From: Myxococcales bacterium FL481
Lineage (GTDB): Bacteria > Myxococcota_A > Polyangia > Nannocystales > Nannocystaceae
Direction: 5' to 3'
Assembly: GCA_006508105.1 (NCBI GenBank)
Contig: QKPP01000257.1
Coordinates: forward strand, 1-47,467
Length of the DNA: 47,467 bases
Shown: positions 39,507-47,467 of the stretch, one piece after another
How the letters are laid out: every line of letters begins with the position of its first letter
Position numbering within the stretch: position 1 is the stretch's first letter
Made by a program: the position numbers and the translations under genes
Notes under the pieces: model-generated
The model's database searches: none
Told to the model about the DNA's origin: nothing
What the model saw: the letters and a program-made list of their open reading frames with translations, nothing else

Positions 39507-40595
39507 ATGGCAATTCGAATGTTCACATTGTCCCGCCTACTCGTGACCGCATCGCTGGTAGCCACTGCACCGCTGTTTCTAGGCTGCTCCGCCGATGACG
39601 CGACCGCGCCATTCGAGAGTGGGTCAGTCGAGTTTCGCTACCTTCTCGACGGAGGCAGCGAGATCACCGTGCTCCACTACGACATCTCCCGCGCCAACGG
39701 TGATCATATCGAAGGCGACGTTGCCGTGGGCGACAGCAGCGAAGTCGGGTTCTCTCAAGGCGGCCTAGAGCCCGGCGACGACTACCAGATCGTCGTGACC
39801 GCTACGTCCACGGATGGGCGAGCAGCGTGCGAGGGAGCCGCGAGCTTCCGAATCTTCGCCGGTCAGCGCACGCAGGTCGACGTGGTGATGTCGTGCTGGC
39901 TCCTGACCGACGGACCAGGCGCCGCTGATGTCGACGTCGAGATCAACGTGTGTCCAACGATCGACGGGATCGTGGCGAGTCCGCCCCAGCGGTGTGTCGG
40001 TTCGCAGGTGGAGCTGGAGGCCTCAGCGACCGATCCCGATGGGGACGCGATCAGCTACACCTGGAGGGTTGACGGGGTTGTGGTCGGCTCGGGGAAGACC
40101 ACAACCTATCAATGCGAGACGCCCGGGATCAAAGCAGTGGCCCTCGAGGCCGACGATGCGAACTGCTCGGACATATCGGCCAGCTCAATCACTTGTGAGA
40201 GTTGCTGGCCCGATCACTGCGAGTTATGCATAGAACAAAGATGTGTAGCCCCCATATTTGGCTCCCCCGACAACGACGAGCTGTGTCCGATCGAGGACGG
40301 GGAATGCCGACGCATCTTTGACTGCATGCGCGAATCCGGATGTGTTTTTCCGCAACCGGCGGCGACTGGCTGCTACTGCGGCTCGATCGTTGAAGTAACG
40401 GAATGCGCGGACAGCAGATCGCCGCTGGAGCCAGATGGTCCATGCAAAGAGCTGATCGAGAACTCCCTGCAGACCCTCGTTCGCGAAGACATCATTGCGA
40501 TGTACACCAACGCCTCCTTTGGTGCCGGTCGTGCCGCACTTCTCATTCAGTGCACGCAGGAACTATGTGGGAGCGATTGCGCGGGGTGGGAGTAA
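39507..40595 (+). CDS. Cys-rich lipoprotein with PKD-like domain
   Basis: The 362-residue protein has a lipoprotein signal ending LFLGC, with a short Ser/Ala/Asp spacer. Residues about 35-135 form a beta-sandwich-like region (SVEFRYLLDGGSEITVLHYDI). Residues about 150-235 resemble a PKD or Ig-like fold, with the motif ASATDPDGDAISYTWRVDG. The last 130 residues are Cys-rich (WPDHCELCIEQRCVAP, ECRRIFDCMRESGC, GCYCGSIVEVTEC) and likely tied by disulphides. This pattern is common in surface lipoproteins of Myxococcota; the Cys-rich tail often carries cysteine-pair repeats of unknown role. ATG 39519 is an alternative start with a better-placed AGGA. The product should be anchored in the outer membrane; the function is unknown. 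Confidence 0.82.
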   Translation: MAIRMFTLSRLLVTASLVATAPLFLGCSADDATAPFESGSVEFRYLLDGGSEITVLHYDISRANGDHIEGDVAVGDSSEVGFSQGGLEPGDDYQIVVTATSTDGRAACEGAASFRIFAGQRTQVDVVMSCWLLTDGPGAADVDVEINVCPTIDGIVASPPQRCVGSQVELEASATDPDGDAISYTWRVDGVVVGSGKTTTYQCETPGIKAVALEADDANCSDISASSITCESCWPDHCELCIEQRCVAPIFGSPDNDELCPIEDGECRRIFDCMRESGCVFPQPAATGCYCGSIVEVTECADSRSPLEPDGPCKELIENSLQTLVREDIIAMYTNASFGAGRAALLIQCTQELCGSDCAGWE

Positions 40596-40648
40596 ATCCC
40601 ACCATGGTCCTCACCGCGGTCGTCACCACGGTCGAGTCGACATGGCAC

Positions 40649-40682
40649 CACGCCGCGCGATGGCTTGTCGCAGCGCGGCGTG
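40649..40682 (+). terminator. Hairpin after the Cys-rich lipoprotein gene
   Basis: A perfect 10-bp stem (CACGCCGCGC with GCGCGGCGTG) has a 14-nt loop, starting 53 bp after the stop codon. There is no T-run; termination is plausible but unproven. Confidence 0.5.
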
Positions 40683-41395
40683 AGGGCCGTGCTCCATGTC
40701 TCTGAACCCCAACGCAGCCGCGCAGCCCGGTGACGAGGAGCGCCAAGTCCGACGGCCCGTGGCCGGTCACGTCACAGGTCGCGATGCTTGCCGGCGCGCG
40801 GCTCGTCCGGCGGAACCCATGCAGGTAGCCGCTCCGGTGAGACGCGGGAATGCCGCTGAATCGACGACCGTCGCCTGCACGGTGACTCGCGGTGGGTCAG
40901 CCGATCGCAATGCGGGTCCCCGAGCGGTTCGATGGCCAGCGCTCGGCCGACGGGGAAACATGACGCTCTCCGCGACGCGGCCGAAACCGACAGCATGGAC
41001 GTCACACGGTCGCAAACGCATATTCACATCGAAATGACCGCGCCTCTTTCGCATCGCGTTGGGCAAGCGGACTCGACCACCGTTGTTTCCTCGCGGCTTC
41101 GGTGAGGCGATCATCACTTGCTCCAGGCCCGGCCGGGGAAACACTCGTTTCCTCGCCTTCGCTCGCAGCAACGTGCGTCGACGGCCGCCTTCGTTTTCGT
41201 GCTCCAATCTCACTGAAACAAAGCGACCCTCAACCCCATCGCGTATGCAAAGCCGCGCGTAGCTGCGCCGCTCGTGCATTCGCTGACGGGCGAGCGCGTG
41301 CCCAGGCGCCATCGGGCCCCACCTCTTGTGGACTCTGGCTCACGCGGCGCTCGTCGGTTGCGACGTCTCGCCCCAGGATCAGGTTCCGGACCGAA

Positions 41396-41460
41396 TCAAT
41401 TGCACGCATGCGCCAATGCGTTCGAGGCAGGAAGACGGCTGCATGACGGCCTGCAATTGA
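41396..41460. repeat. 9-bp inverted repeat with 47-bp spacer
   Basis: TCAATTGCA at 41396-41404 is matched by TGCAATTGA at 41452-41460. Each arm contains the palindrome CAATTG. It lies about 270 bp upstream of the TonB-receptor start and might bind a dimeric regulator or fold in RNA. Confidence 0.5.
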
Positions 41461-41733
41461 GCTTTCATGTACGCCACCTCGCTCAGTCTTCGGACCGAGG
41501 CTGGCCGAGCGCGAGGTCGCGCTTCGGGGAGACGCGCACAAGCATGCGGCTCGTCGTGTCCTCCGTGGCATCGCGGCTATAGTCGCCGCGCCCTCGTGTC
41601 GCTGCGCTTGTAGATCGACCGGCTGCCCTGACCACCACGCGCGTTCCGAGTTCACGTTCATTCGCACCCGAACCTGGTGCAACAACTTGTCGTCGGGCCG
41701 CGGTGGTCTGGCCCGTCGGCGGAGGAGAAGGGT

Positions 41734-44457
41734 ATGATAATTCACTCGTGGATCTCCCCCCGGGGAGGCCTATTCTTGCTTTCGTCCGTTGCCGCGGGAC
41801 CGTTTGCCCCGGCGTTGGCCCACGCCGCATCGCTCAGCGACGCGACTCAGTCGCCCAGTGACGGCGAGCTGCCAGCGACCGAGGATGGGGCTGCGCGCCC
41901 CACCCCCGGCACCGCAGGCTCGGTCCAAAGTCCGACCGGTGAGGGGCTCGAAGAGGAGGAACGAACGATCATGGTCGGTTCCCGCCGCAAGCCGCGAACC
42001 AATGCCAAAACACCGGCTCCGGTGGATGTGCTCACTGCCGAGGACCTCGAATCCACAGGGGCAAAGGATATCGGCACAGCGATGCAACGCCTTGCGCCCT
42101 CGTTCAACTTGTCTTCAAACACCATCAGCGATGGTAGCGATCTCTTGCGGCCCGCGACACTGCGCGGCTTGGGGCCAGACCAGGTCTTGGTCTTGGTCAA
42201 TGGCAAGCGCCGCCATCAAACGGCGCTCGTACACGTCCAAGATACGGTGGGCAAAGGAGCGGCTGGTTACGATCTGAACGCGATTCCCGTATCGGCAGTG
42301 GAGCGAGTCGAGGTCCTTCGCGACGGTGCGGCTGCCGTATACGGATCTGATGCGATCGCTGGCGTCATCAATATCGTGCTCAAGGATAGAAAGGGCTTCG
42401 CGGTCTACGCGGAAGCGGGACGAAACTACGCCGAGGACACCGCGATCCATGGTGAGGCCAACGCTCGCGACAGCATCGTGGGTTTGCTCGATCGGTTCAG
42501 CGCCGGGGTGAACGTGGGGGTACCCCTCGGCGACCGGGGCACGTTCAGCGTGAGCGTCGACTATCGAGAAATCGCGCGCACCAATCGCGCGACCGTGGCC
42601 GACCTTCCGGACGACCCAGACACACCAGAGGACGAGGCCGGCCAACTCATCGGCGACTGGCGCGATGAAAACGGAAACCCCGTGGTGCGTCTGTGGGTCG
42701 GACAAGCCTGGATGCGCTCCATTGGGGGCTTTTACAACGCGGATTTTCGCATCACGCCGACAGTAAGCGTATACAGCTTCGGGGGCATCTCGCGGCGGTG
42801 GGGCCGATCGCACGGTTTTTTTCGTGGTCCAGGACATCGACGGGTGCCGCTCGAGCTCTACCCCCAAGGCTTCCTGCCGACATTGCTGACGCAGGCCGAC
42901 GACATCTCCGCGTTGGGCGGTCTCAAGGTCGATCTGAGCGATCGGTGGAAGATGGACCTCAGTGCGGGTTATGGACGCAGTCAGTTTCGCCTGGGCTCGC
43001 GCAACTCGGTCAACGTGAGCTGGTTTTACGAGATCAATCCGGACACCGGTGAACCATATCTTGACAGCCCGACCAGTGCTCATGACGGAACACTGAGTAC
43101 CGATACCCTCACGGCGAACGCCGACTTCTCGGCCTACCTCGACGCGCCGTGGAAGCGGCCGATCCTGTTTGGAACGGGCGTGGCCTTTCGACAAGACGGC
43201 TACCAGATCCAGCAGGGCGATCGTGTGTCGTGGTCGTACGGTCGGGCGGACGACAAGGACGTCTCGATTGTGAATACCAGTCTGCCCGTACCTGATGTCG
43301 CGGAGGCGGGAATCCAGGGGTTTCCGGGGTACCGACCGGACACCGAAGTGGATGACAAGCGACCGAGTCTGGCGGCCTACCTCGACGCGGAAACCGACTT
43401 GCACCCAAAATGGCTGCTGAGTGCGGCGGGACGGGTGGAGGCGATCGATTTTCGCGACATCGCCTTGGTGGGCAAGCTCGCAACCCGCTACGATCCTGCA
43501 CGTGCCTTGTCGCTGCGAGGCTCGGTATCGAATGGATTTCGTGCCCCCGCCGTTCAGCAGATCTTCTACAGTCAGGAGCTGACGGCCATCGCTGGCGGGA
43601 CGTTGGTCGACGTAGGAACGGTTCCCAACGGCAGTGCTCTTGCCGAGAACTTCGGCGTACGCGCGCTCGAGCCCGAACGGTCGTTTAGCGGCAGCGCGGG
43701 GTTTGTGTTCAAGCCGGATATCTGGCTACCGAAGCCAACGAAGGCCCTCACACTGACCTCAGACTTCTACCTACTCAAAATCTGGGATCGCATTATCTTG
43801 TCCGAGATGATCAGCGGCGATGTTCCGGATGGCGACCCGGCGAACGACACGGAACAACTGATGGAAATCCGGACGCTGCTCGCCGACGCAGATCTCGGCG
43901 CGGCTCAGTTCTTCACCAACGGCGTAGACACGACCACGATAGGGGCGGATATCGTGGGGATCTGGGAGCTCGAGTGGCCCTCCTTTGGTCTCGATCTTCA
44001 GGGCGCGCTCGGCTTGGTCAAGACCGAGGTCGACGCAATCAACTCGCAGTCTTCGCTCATCGAAGACGACGCGCTGTTCAGCCCGACGCAGCAACTGCGC
44101 CTGGAGAAGGGGCAGCCTCGGCGGCGAGCGGTCGTCTCGGCCCTGGCAAAAGTCAGCGATTTCGGATTTCGCGTGGCCGGCAATCACTTCGGCCCCGTCA
44201 GCGGGATGGCCTACACGGGGGTCGAGCACGAATGGAGCGGCAAGTGGCTAACGGACGCATCGGTCTACTACGCCCCCTCGGCACTCGACGGTTTTCGTGT
44301 AACCATAGGCGGCACCAACATCTTCGATGTCTATCCCGACGAGTGGACAACCGGAGGGATCTTCCGCAACGCCGGGTTCAAGTACGGATGGGAGACGCTA
44401 CCGTTCGGCATCAACGGTGGCTACTACTATCTTAGTCTCAGCTTCGCGACTTACTAG
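41734..44457 (+). CDS. TonB-dependent outer-membrane receptor
   Basis: The 907-residue protein from ATG 41734 is preceded by a strong GAGAAGGG site. A signal peptide ends near ALAHAASL. A TonB-box-like segment (EERTIMVGSRRKPR) precedes the plug domain (VLTAEDLESTGAKDIGTAM, then RVEVLRDGAAAVYGSDAIAG and VINIVLK). The rest is a 22-strand-type barrel of alternating aromatic and polar strands, ending GGYYYLSLSFATY with the terminal aromatic typical of outer-membrane proteins. It imports a siderophore, cobalamin, sugar or other ligand using TonB energy; no neighbouring periplasmic or ABC transport gene names the ligand. The overall pattern, with a long plug and D-rich external loops, fits the large TonB-receptor group lacking a carboxypeptidase-like N-terminal domain. 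Confidence 0.95.
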   Translation: MIIHSWISPRGGLFLLSSVAAGPFAPALAHAASLSDATQSPSDGELPATEDGAARPTPGTAGSVQSPTGEGLEEEERTIMVGSRRKPRTNAKTPAPVDVLTAEDLESTGAKDIGTAMQRLAPSFNLSSNTISDGSDLLRPATLRGLGPDQVLVLVNGKRRHQTALVHVQDTVGKGAAGYDLNAIPVSAVERVEVLRDGAAAVYGSDAIAGVINIVLKDRKGFAVYAEAGRNYAEDTAIHGEANARDSIVGLLDRFSAGVNVGVPLGDRGTFSVSVDYREIARTNRATVADLPDDPDTPEDEAGQLIGDWRDENGNPVVRLWVGQAWMRSIGGFYNADFRITPTVSVYSFGGISRRWGRSHGFFRGPGHRRVPLELYPQGFLPTLLTQADDISALGGLKVDLSDRWKMDLSAGYGRSQFRLGSRNSVNVSWFYEINPDTGEPYLDSPTSAHDGTLSTDTLTANADFSAYLDAPWKRPILFGTGVAFRQDGYQIQQGDRVSWSYGRADDKDVSIVNTSLPVPDVAEAGIQGFPGYRPDTEVDDKRPSLAAYLDAETDLHPKWLLSAAGRVEAIDFRDIALVGKLATRYDPARALSLRGSVSNGFRAPAVQQIFYSQELTAIAGGTLVDVGTVPNGSALAENFGVRALEPERSFSGSAGFVFKPDIWLPKPTKALTLTSDFYLLKIWDRIILSEMISGDVPDGDPANDTEQLMEIRTLLADADLGAAQFFTNGVDTTTIGADIVGIWELEWPSFGLDLQGALGLVKTEVDAINSQSSLIEDDALFSPTQQLRLEKGQPRRRAVVSALAKVSDFGFRVAGNHFGPVSGMAYTGVEHEWSGKWLTDASVYYAPSALDGFRVTIGGTNIFDVYPDEWTTGGIFRNAGFKYGWETLPFGINGGYYYLSLSFATY

Positions 44458-44574
44458 CCGGGTCCGGTGCGATGGCGAGCTTCGCCGCGGCTTCGGCTGG
44501 GATGAGCCATGCGACCCGCTCGAGACGGGCGCACACCAACTGGGACTGTGTCTGGTTTGGCGGGGCAACGTCAT

Positions 44575-45849
44575 CTACTCCGCCCCCCCAAAAACCAACC
44601 ACTTTGCCCCGGTCCACCCTCCGATCATCGTCACGACGGTATCTGACGTGACGTACCACGGCGGCATCAGCAAGCTCGCGCCCACCAACACCCAAAGTGC
44701 GCGGGCGAGTTGTCGATCTCCCACGCGGCTGCGCAGGTCGTGAACTGCGAGCCATAGAGAAGGAAACGCCAGGCAAAGTAGCCGTGATGTGTCGCGAGCG
44801 AACACCGACTGCAATACGGCGCACGCAACCGGCAACACGATCAAGAGAACGTGAATTCCGGCCCGCCGCCGTATCGCGACGCCGGTCGCCACAACCGGCA
44901 CCAGCCAGAGAAACTTGAATACCGAGAAAAAGCCCAGGTGGTACGCCGGCAGGACCTGCTTGAGGCCGGACCATGGTGAGCGGAGGAGTGGTTCGAGGTA
45001 AAATGCTACGTTGTGCACCACCGCATGGTCGGTGACGGGAATCGCGCCGCGGATGAGCCCGTACACGCCCAAGGCAGTTGTGCACAAAAGGCCGTCGCGC
45101 CGCACGACGGTCAACCGTGAAATCCCGGCCTGACGGTCCGTCGCCGTCTTCCACCGAAGCACGAAAAAAAACGGCAGCAGAAATGCGATGGCCTCTCGGT
45201 TCGTCAAACCCACGCAAAATGCCGCCCAAAAGATCGGCCCACACCGCCGCGACGCGATCATCGCGAAAACGACAACGTAAGTGGTGCTGTCGGGATATCC
45301 GCCCCAGTACACGGTCGCAAACGTGGGCATGGAGCAAGCGACACAAGCCGCGGTCGCGAGACTCAGTCCAGCCGACATTCCTTCCGCCCGGCCGACCCGG
45401 TAACTCATTACCAACAACGTCCAAGCCATCAAGAGGTTCAAGACGATGATCCCGCTACCTCGCAGGCCGAGAAGATGGGCAAGCAACGGCGTGAGAAAGC
45501 GGTAGACATTGCGGTTGTGGCTTTGAAACGGTTCCGACGCCATGCAAGCGTAGTCGAGCCCGTGCGAGGTCGCCTCCAGCGCCGGTCGCACGTACAGCAT
45601 TGCGAACAACAACAACCCGCTGGCGACCGCCGCGGCGACGAACGCAATCGAGTGGCGGAGCTCTTGGGCTTGTAGCCAGCCATCGATTCCACCACCTCCG
45701 TGGCCTCGTGCGGGTGCAGGACCAGCCGCGAGAGCCTCCGACCTCTCACGCCCCCGTGTGCGTGGTCTAGACCGGCGAGCACCCGGGCGCGTCACCTCGA
45801 GACCCCGAAGGCCGGACTTGGTGTACGCCGAGGGATGCTTGCCGTTCAC
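44575..45849 (-). CDS. Multi-spanning membrane protein, possibly GT-C-like
   Basis: The product from GTG 45849 has 424 residues. The start is chosen because GTG shares GTGA with the upstream gene's TGA stop, a 4-bp overlap that implies coupled translation. After a basic 58-residue lead there are about nine hydrophobic spans. Motifs include LDYACMASEPF and NVYRFLTPLLAHLLGL in an early loop, VYWGGYPDSTTYVV, and GLTNREAIAFLLPF. The pattern of an acidic loop followed by YRFLTPLLA recurs in predicted polyprenyl-linked glycosyltransferases, but I cannot assign it firmly. As the third gene of the SGNH-HTTM operon it may act on the same envelope glycan or lipid. It converges on the TonB receptor gene. 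Confidence 0.78.
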   Translation of the reverse strand: MNGKHPSAYTKSGLRGLEVTRPGARRSRPRTRGRERSEALAAGPAPARGHGGGGIDGWLQAQELRHSIAFVAAAVASGLLLFAMLYVRPALEATSHGLDYACMASEPFQSHNRNVYRFLTPLLAHLLGLRGSGIIVLNLLMAWTLLVMSYRVGRAEGMSAGLSLATAACVACSMPTFATVYWGGYPDSTTYVVVFAMIASRRCGPIFWAAFCVGLTNREAIAFLLPFFFVLRWKTATDRQAGISRLTVVRRDGLLCTTALGVYGLIRGAIPVTDHAVVHNVAFYLEPLLRSPWSGLKQVLPAYHLGFFSVFKFLWLVPVVATGVAIRRRAGIHVLLIVLPVACAVLQSVFARDTSRLLCLAFPSLWLAVHDLRSRVGDRQLARALWVLVGASLLMPPWYVTSDTVVTMIGGWTGAKWLVFGGAE

Positions 45850-47270
45850 CGCGGAACCCCACGCTCTGCGCCCGCTTGGCAACGCAACTCGGCCACGACC
45901 TGGGTCTCAACGAGAGCCGGGCCCAAGCCGGGCTCCCCCTGAGTGAACCAGCGTAACTCGGACACGAGCTGCCCCACCCCACCCGTACGTTGCCTTGCGC
46001 ACCAACGCCGAGTGATGCGGTCCTCAAATCGCTCTCGTAGCGCCGCGAGCTCGCTCGCCGTGTACGATTTCCACGCAACGCCATGAAGATAGGTCAGAGC
46101 AATCGCCGACCGGATATTGTCAGGAATCAACGACCGATGATCAAGAACCTCAAACGTACCGTCTGAGCGAGCCCGTCGCAGCGTGATCACCTGCTGATAA
46201 CCTCGGTGATCGACCCAATCGAACAGGCGGTAGTCTTGGCTCAGCCCGGCCCACGAGGTCAGCTTGCGGCACACCTGCCGTGCCCATGCCCAATCTCCAG
46301 CCTGACAAGCAAACCTCACGGTCACGACGGCCAAGTACACCGCGGCCAAGCCGGTCCGAGCGCGAAGGGCGGCCGATGTGCGGATCCATTGTCTCGTGTC
46401 GCTGCTGCCGCGCAAGCGTCCGAGCTCGTGGCGAAAAAAAATCAATGGCGTAGCGAGTAGAAACAGGTTCGCAAATGGCACACGAACAGTGACCAGGATG
46501 CCAAGATGCAGCGCCACTTGGATCGTCAGCCCGATGCTTTGCAGATAACGACGACCTCGCAAAACGAGCAACAGCGGAATCAGCGGTTCGGCCACCAACG
46601 CCGCGTAGCTAAGCGGGACAGTCCACACGTACCAGTTGGGACTCCAAAACTCCTGAAAGCGCCCGCCCGGCATCTTGAGCACCACAAACAGCGCTTTCCC
46701 ATCGCGCCACATCGGGCTGGTCCACTTCCAACCGCCGGCCACAAGATACACCAAGGCAATATTGAACAGGAACAAGCGCACCGGCAAGTCCGCAACCCGC
46801 CCCTCGAGCCACCCTCGGCGATCACGCCAGGCGGCGAGCCCGAGCGTGGAGCCTACCGGAAGCACCCAGAGCCAAAACAGCATGAGGGCCGCGAGGTGAT
46901 CATCAATGTAACTCACCGCGTGGTTCCATTGCTTCCCAGCCGCGACCACGGGGAGCAGCCCCGCGGCACACCAGCGAGGAGCCACACCCAGCACGATGCC
47001 GCCGGCCACCGCTGCCGCGGTCCCCCACAGCCAACGGCAGGTTTCGGCGTCGCTGGGCCACAGTCTGGTTGCCCGGGTACGGGTCTCCAAACCGTGGCCC
47101 AGCAGGGGCTCCGGCCCAGTCCACGTCTCCACGTCATGTAGCAGGTCAATGAAGTACGCGGTCAAAACGAGCCCCGCACAGATCCGAAAAAGATCCAGCG
47201 GCCACGCGGGACAAGTGGCATTCGCCACTCCCGACAGTGGCCCCGCCCGATGTCCCCTCAGCGTCGCCAT
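45846..47270 (-). CDS. HTTM-domain membrane protein (vitamin K gamma-carboxylase-like)
   Basis: The 474-residue protein from ATG 47270 opens in an HTTM domain. The signs are DLFRICAGLVLTAYFIDLL, then KQWNHAVSYIDDHLAALMLF, YLVAGGWKWTSPMWRDGKAL, and more spans to about residue 290. This matches the membrane domain shared with animal vitamin-K-dependent gamma-glutamyl carboxylase. The Lys-Trp-x-x-Pro-x-Trp segment corresponds to the family's conserved lysine region, so some quinone-type chemistry is possible but unproven in bacteria. The last 120 residues are soluble (YRLFDWVDHRGYQQVIT and on). Its ATG overlaps the upstream SGNH gene by 13 bp and its stop overlaps the downstream membrane protein by 4 bp, giving a tightly coupled three-gene operon. 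Confidence 0.88.
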   Translation of the reverse strand: MATLRGHRAGPLSGVANATCPAWPLDLFRICAGLVLTAYFIDLLHDVETWTGPEPLLGHGLETRTRATRLWPSDAETCRWLWGTAAAVAGGIVLGVAPRWCAAGLLPVVAAGKQWNHAVSYIDDHLAALMLFWLWVLPVGSTLGLAAWRDRRGWLEGRVADLPVRLFLFNIALVYLVAGGWKWTSPMWRDGKALFVVLKMPGGRFQEFWSPNWYVWTVPLSYAALVAEPLIPLLLVLRGRRYLQSIGLTIQVALHLGILVTVRVPFANLFLLATPLIFFRHELGRLRGSSDTRQWIRTSAALRARTGLAAVYLAVVTVRFACQAGDWAWARQVCRKLTSWAGLSQDYRLFDWVDHRGYQQVITLRRARSDGTFEVLDHRSLIPDNIRSAIALTYLHGVAWKSYTASELAALRERFEDRITRRWCARQRTGGVGQLVSELRWFTQGEPGLGPALVETQVVAELRCQAGAERGVPR

Positions 47271-47467
47271 GACGATGTCGTTGTCGCCACTCGCACCCCC
47301 GGGAGTGACGCCACAACCCGACTGAGCGCCTTCGTGAACCGCTCGGCTCCCACCGGGTTGAGGTGGCCGTGAGCGTCCAAGAAATCGCGGTCCGAAAACA
47401 CGATCCCGAGTTCGGCGAGCTCGATGAAACGCACGCCGTGCACTCGCGCGTGGTCCCGCATGTACGT
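47258..47467 (-). CDS. C-terminal part of an SGNH/GDSL-type hydrolase, truncated by the window edge
   Basis: Only about 69 residues are visible; the frame is open to base 47467 (Thr-Tyr before MRDHARVHG), so the gene begins outside the window. The segment FSDRDFLDAHGHLNPVGAERF has the Asp-x-x-His end block typical of SGNH-fold esterases and of AlgX/DltD-like acyl-transfer proteins. The remaining catalytic blocks are off the edge, so the exact family is open. It is the first visible gene of the operon that continues into the HTTM gene. Confidence 0.6.
   Translation of the reverse strand, partial: TYMRDHARVHGVRFIELAELGIVFSDRDFLDAHGHLNPVGAERFTKALSRVVASLPGVRVATTTSSWRR

Larger units (their letters stand above)
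40596..41733. other. 1.1-kb region without a convincing gene
   Basis: This is the longest gene-free stretch in the window. G+C appears lower than in the flanks between about 41040 and 41240. Open frames occur on both strands, the longest being minus 40767-41312, but they read as Arg/Pro/Ser-rich sequence, lack ribosome binding sites and show no domain. It contains the hairpin at 40649-40682 and an inverted repeat at 41396-41460. A decayed gene, a non-coding RNA or a long leader of the TonB receptor are possibilities. Confidence 0.5.

Overview
The window is high-GC DNA (roughly two thirds G+C by eye), densely packed with genes on both strands. Several features point to a predatory or gliding deltaproteobacterium of the Myxococcota, possibly the Nannocystales. 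These are secreted proteins joined by poly-aspartate linkers, a FrzS/AglZ-type pseudo-receiver coiled-coil protein, two ECF sigma factors, a bacterial RRM protein, and many lipoproteins. The lineage is inferred from gene content; no rRNA or tRNA is present to fix it. No transposase, integrase, phage gene, CRISPR array or plasmid function was found, so this looks like ordinary chromosome with a few lineage-specific clusters.

Layout. 1-4.0 kb: the 3' end of a poly-Asp-linked LVIVD-repeat surface protein, a DUF692-family metalloenzyme without its usual partners, and a lipoprotein with an Ala/Lys/Pro repeat tail. 4.3-8.7 kb: glycine decarboxylase (gcvP) and murG, both away from their usual clusters. 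9.0-13.2 kb: a small unknown gene and a minus-strand run of an unknown gene, metG (carrying an apparent frameshift) and a BtuF-like cobalamin-binding-fold protein lacking a signal peptide. 13.5-17.2 kb: a FrzS/AglZ-like gene translationally coupled to hflX. 17.4-20.1 kb: an arginase-family enzyme, an ECF sigma factor and a zinc-binding anti-sigma factor chained by 4-bp overlaps. 20.2-25.3 kb: purB, an RRM protein, a single-domain response regulator, an HAD phosphatase and a DUF924 protein.

25.5-29.9 kb: two convergent exported hydrolases, an ExeM/NucH-type nuclease lipoprotein and a glycerophosphodiester phosphodiesterase, separated by a remarkable array of terminator hairpins. 30.1-33.8 kb: an unknown protein, a second ECF sigma factor, a glutathione S-transferase and a two-domain VOC protein. 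33.9-40.6 kb: a SWIM-SNF2 helicase, a secreted RTX-repeat protein behind two tandem hairpins, a sirtuin and a Cys-rich PKD-like lipoprotein. 40.6-41.7 kb: a 1.1-kb stretch without a convincing gene. 41.7-47.5 kb: a TonB-dependent receptor convergent with a three-gene minus-strand operon (SGNH-type hydrolase, HTTM membrane protein, multi-spanning membrane protein) that enters from beyond the right edge.

How the genes relate. The best-supported operons are those with overlapping start and stop codons: the FrzS-like/hflX pair, the arginase/sigma/anti-sigma trio, and the SGNH/HTTM/membrane-protein trio. The two convergent exported hydrolases could together release phosphate from extracellular DNA and phospholipid headgroups, but this is inferred only from family activities and proximity. 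No complete known defence or secretion system is encoded here. The most unusual items are the arginase-sigma operon, the DUF692 orphan, the terminator array and the HTTM/SGNH cluster.
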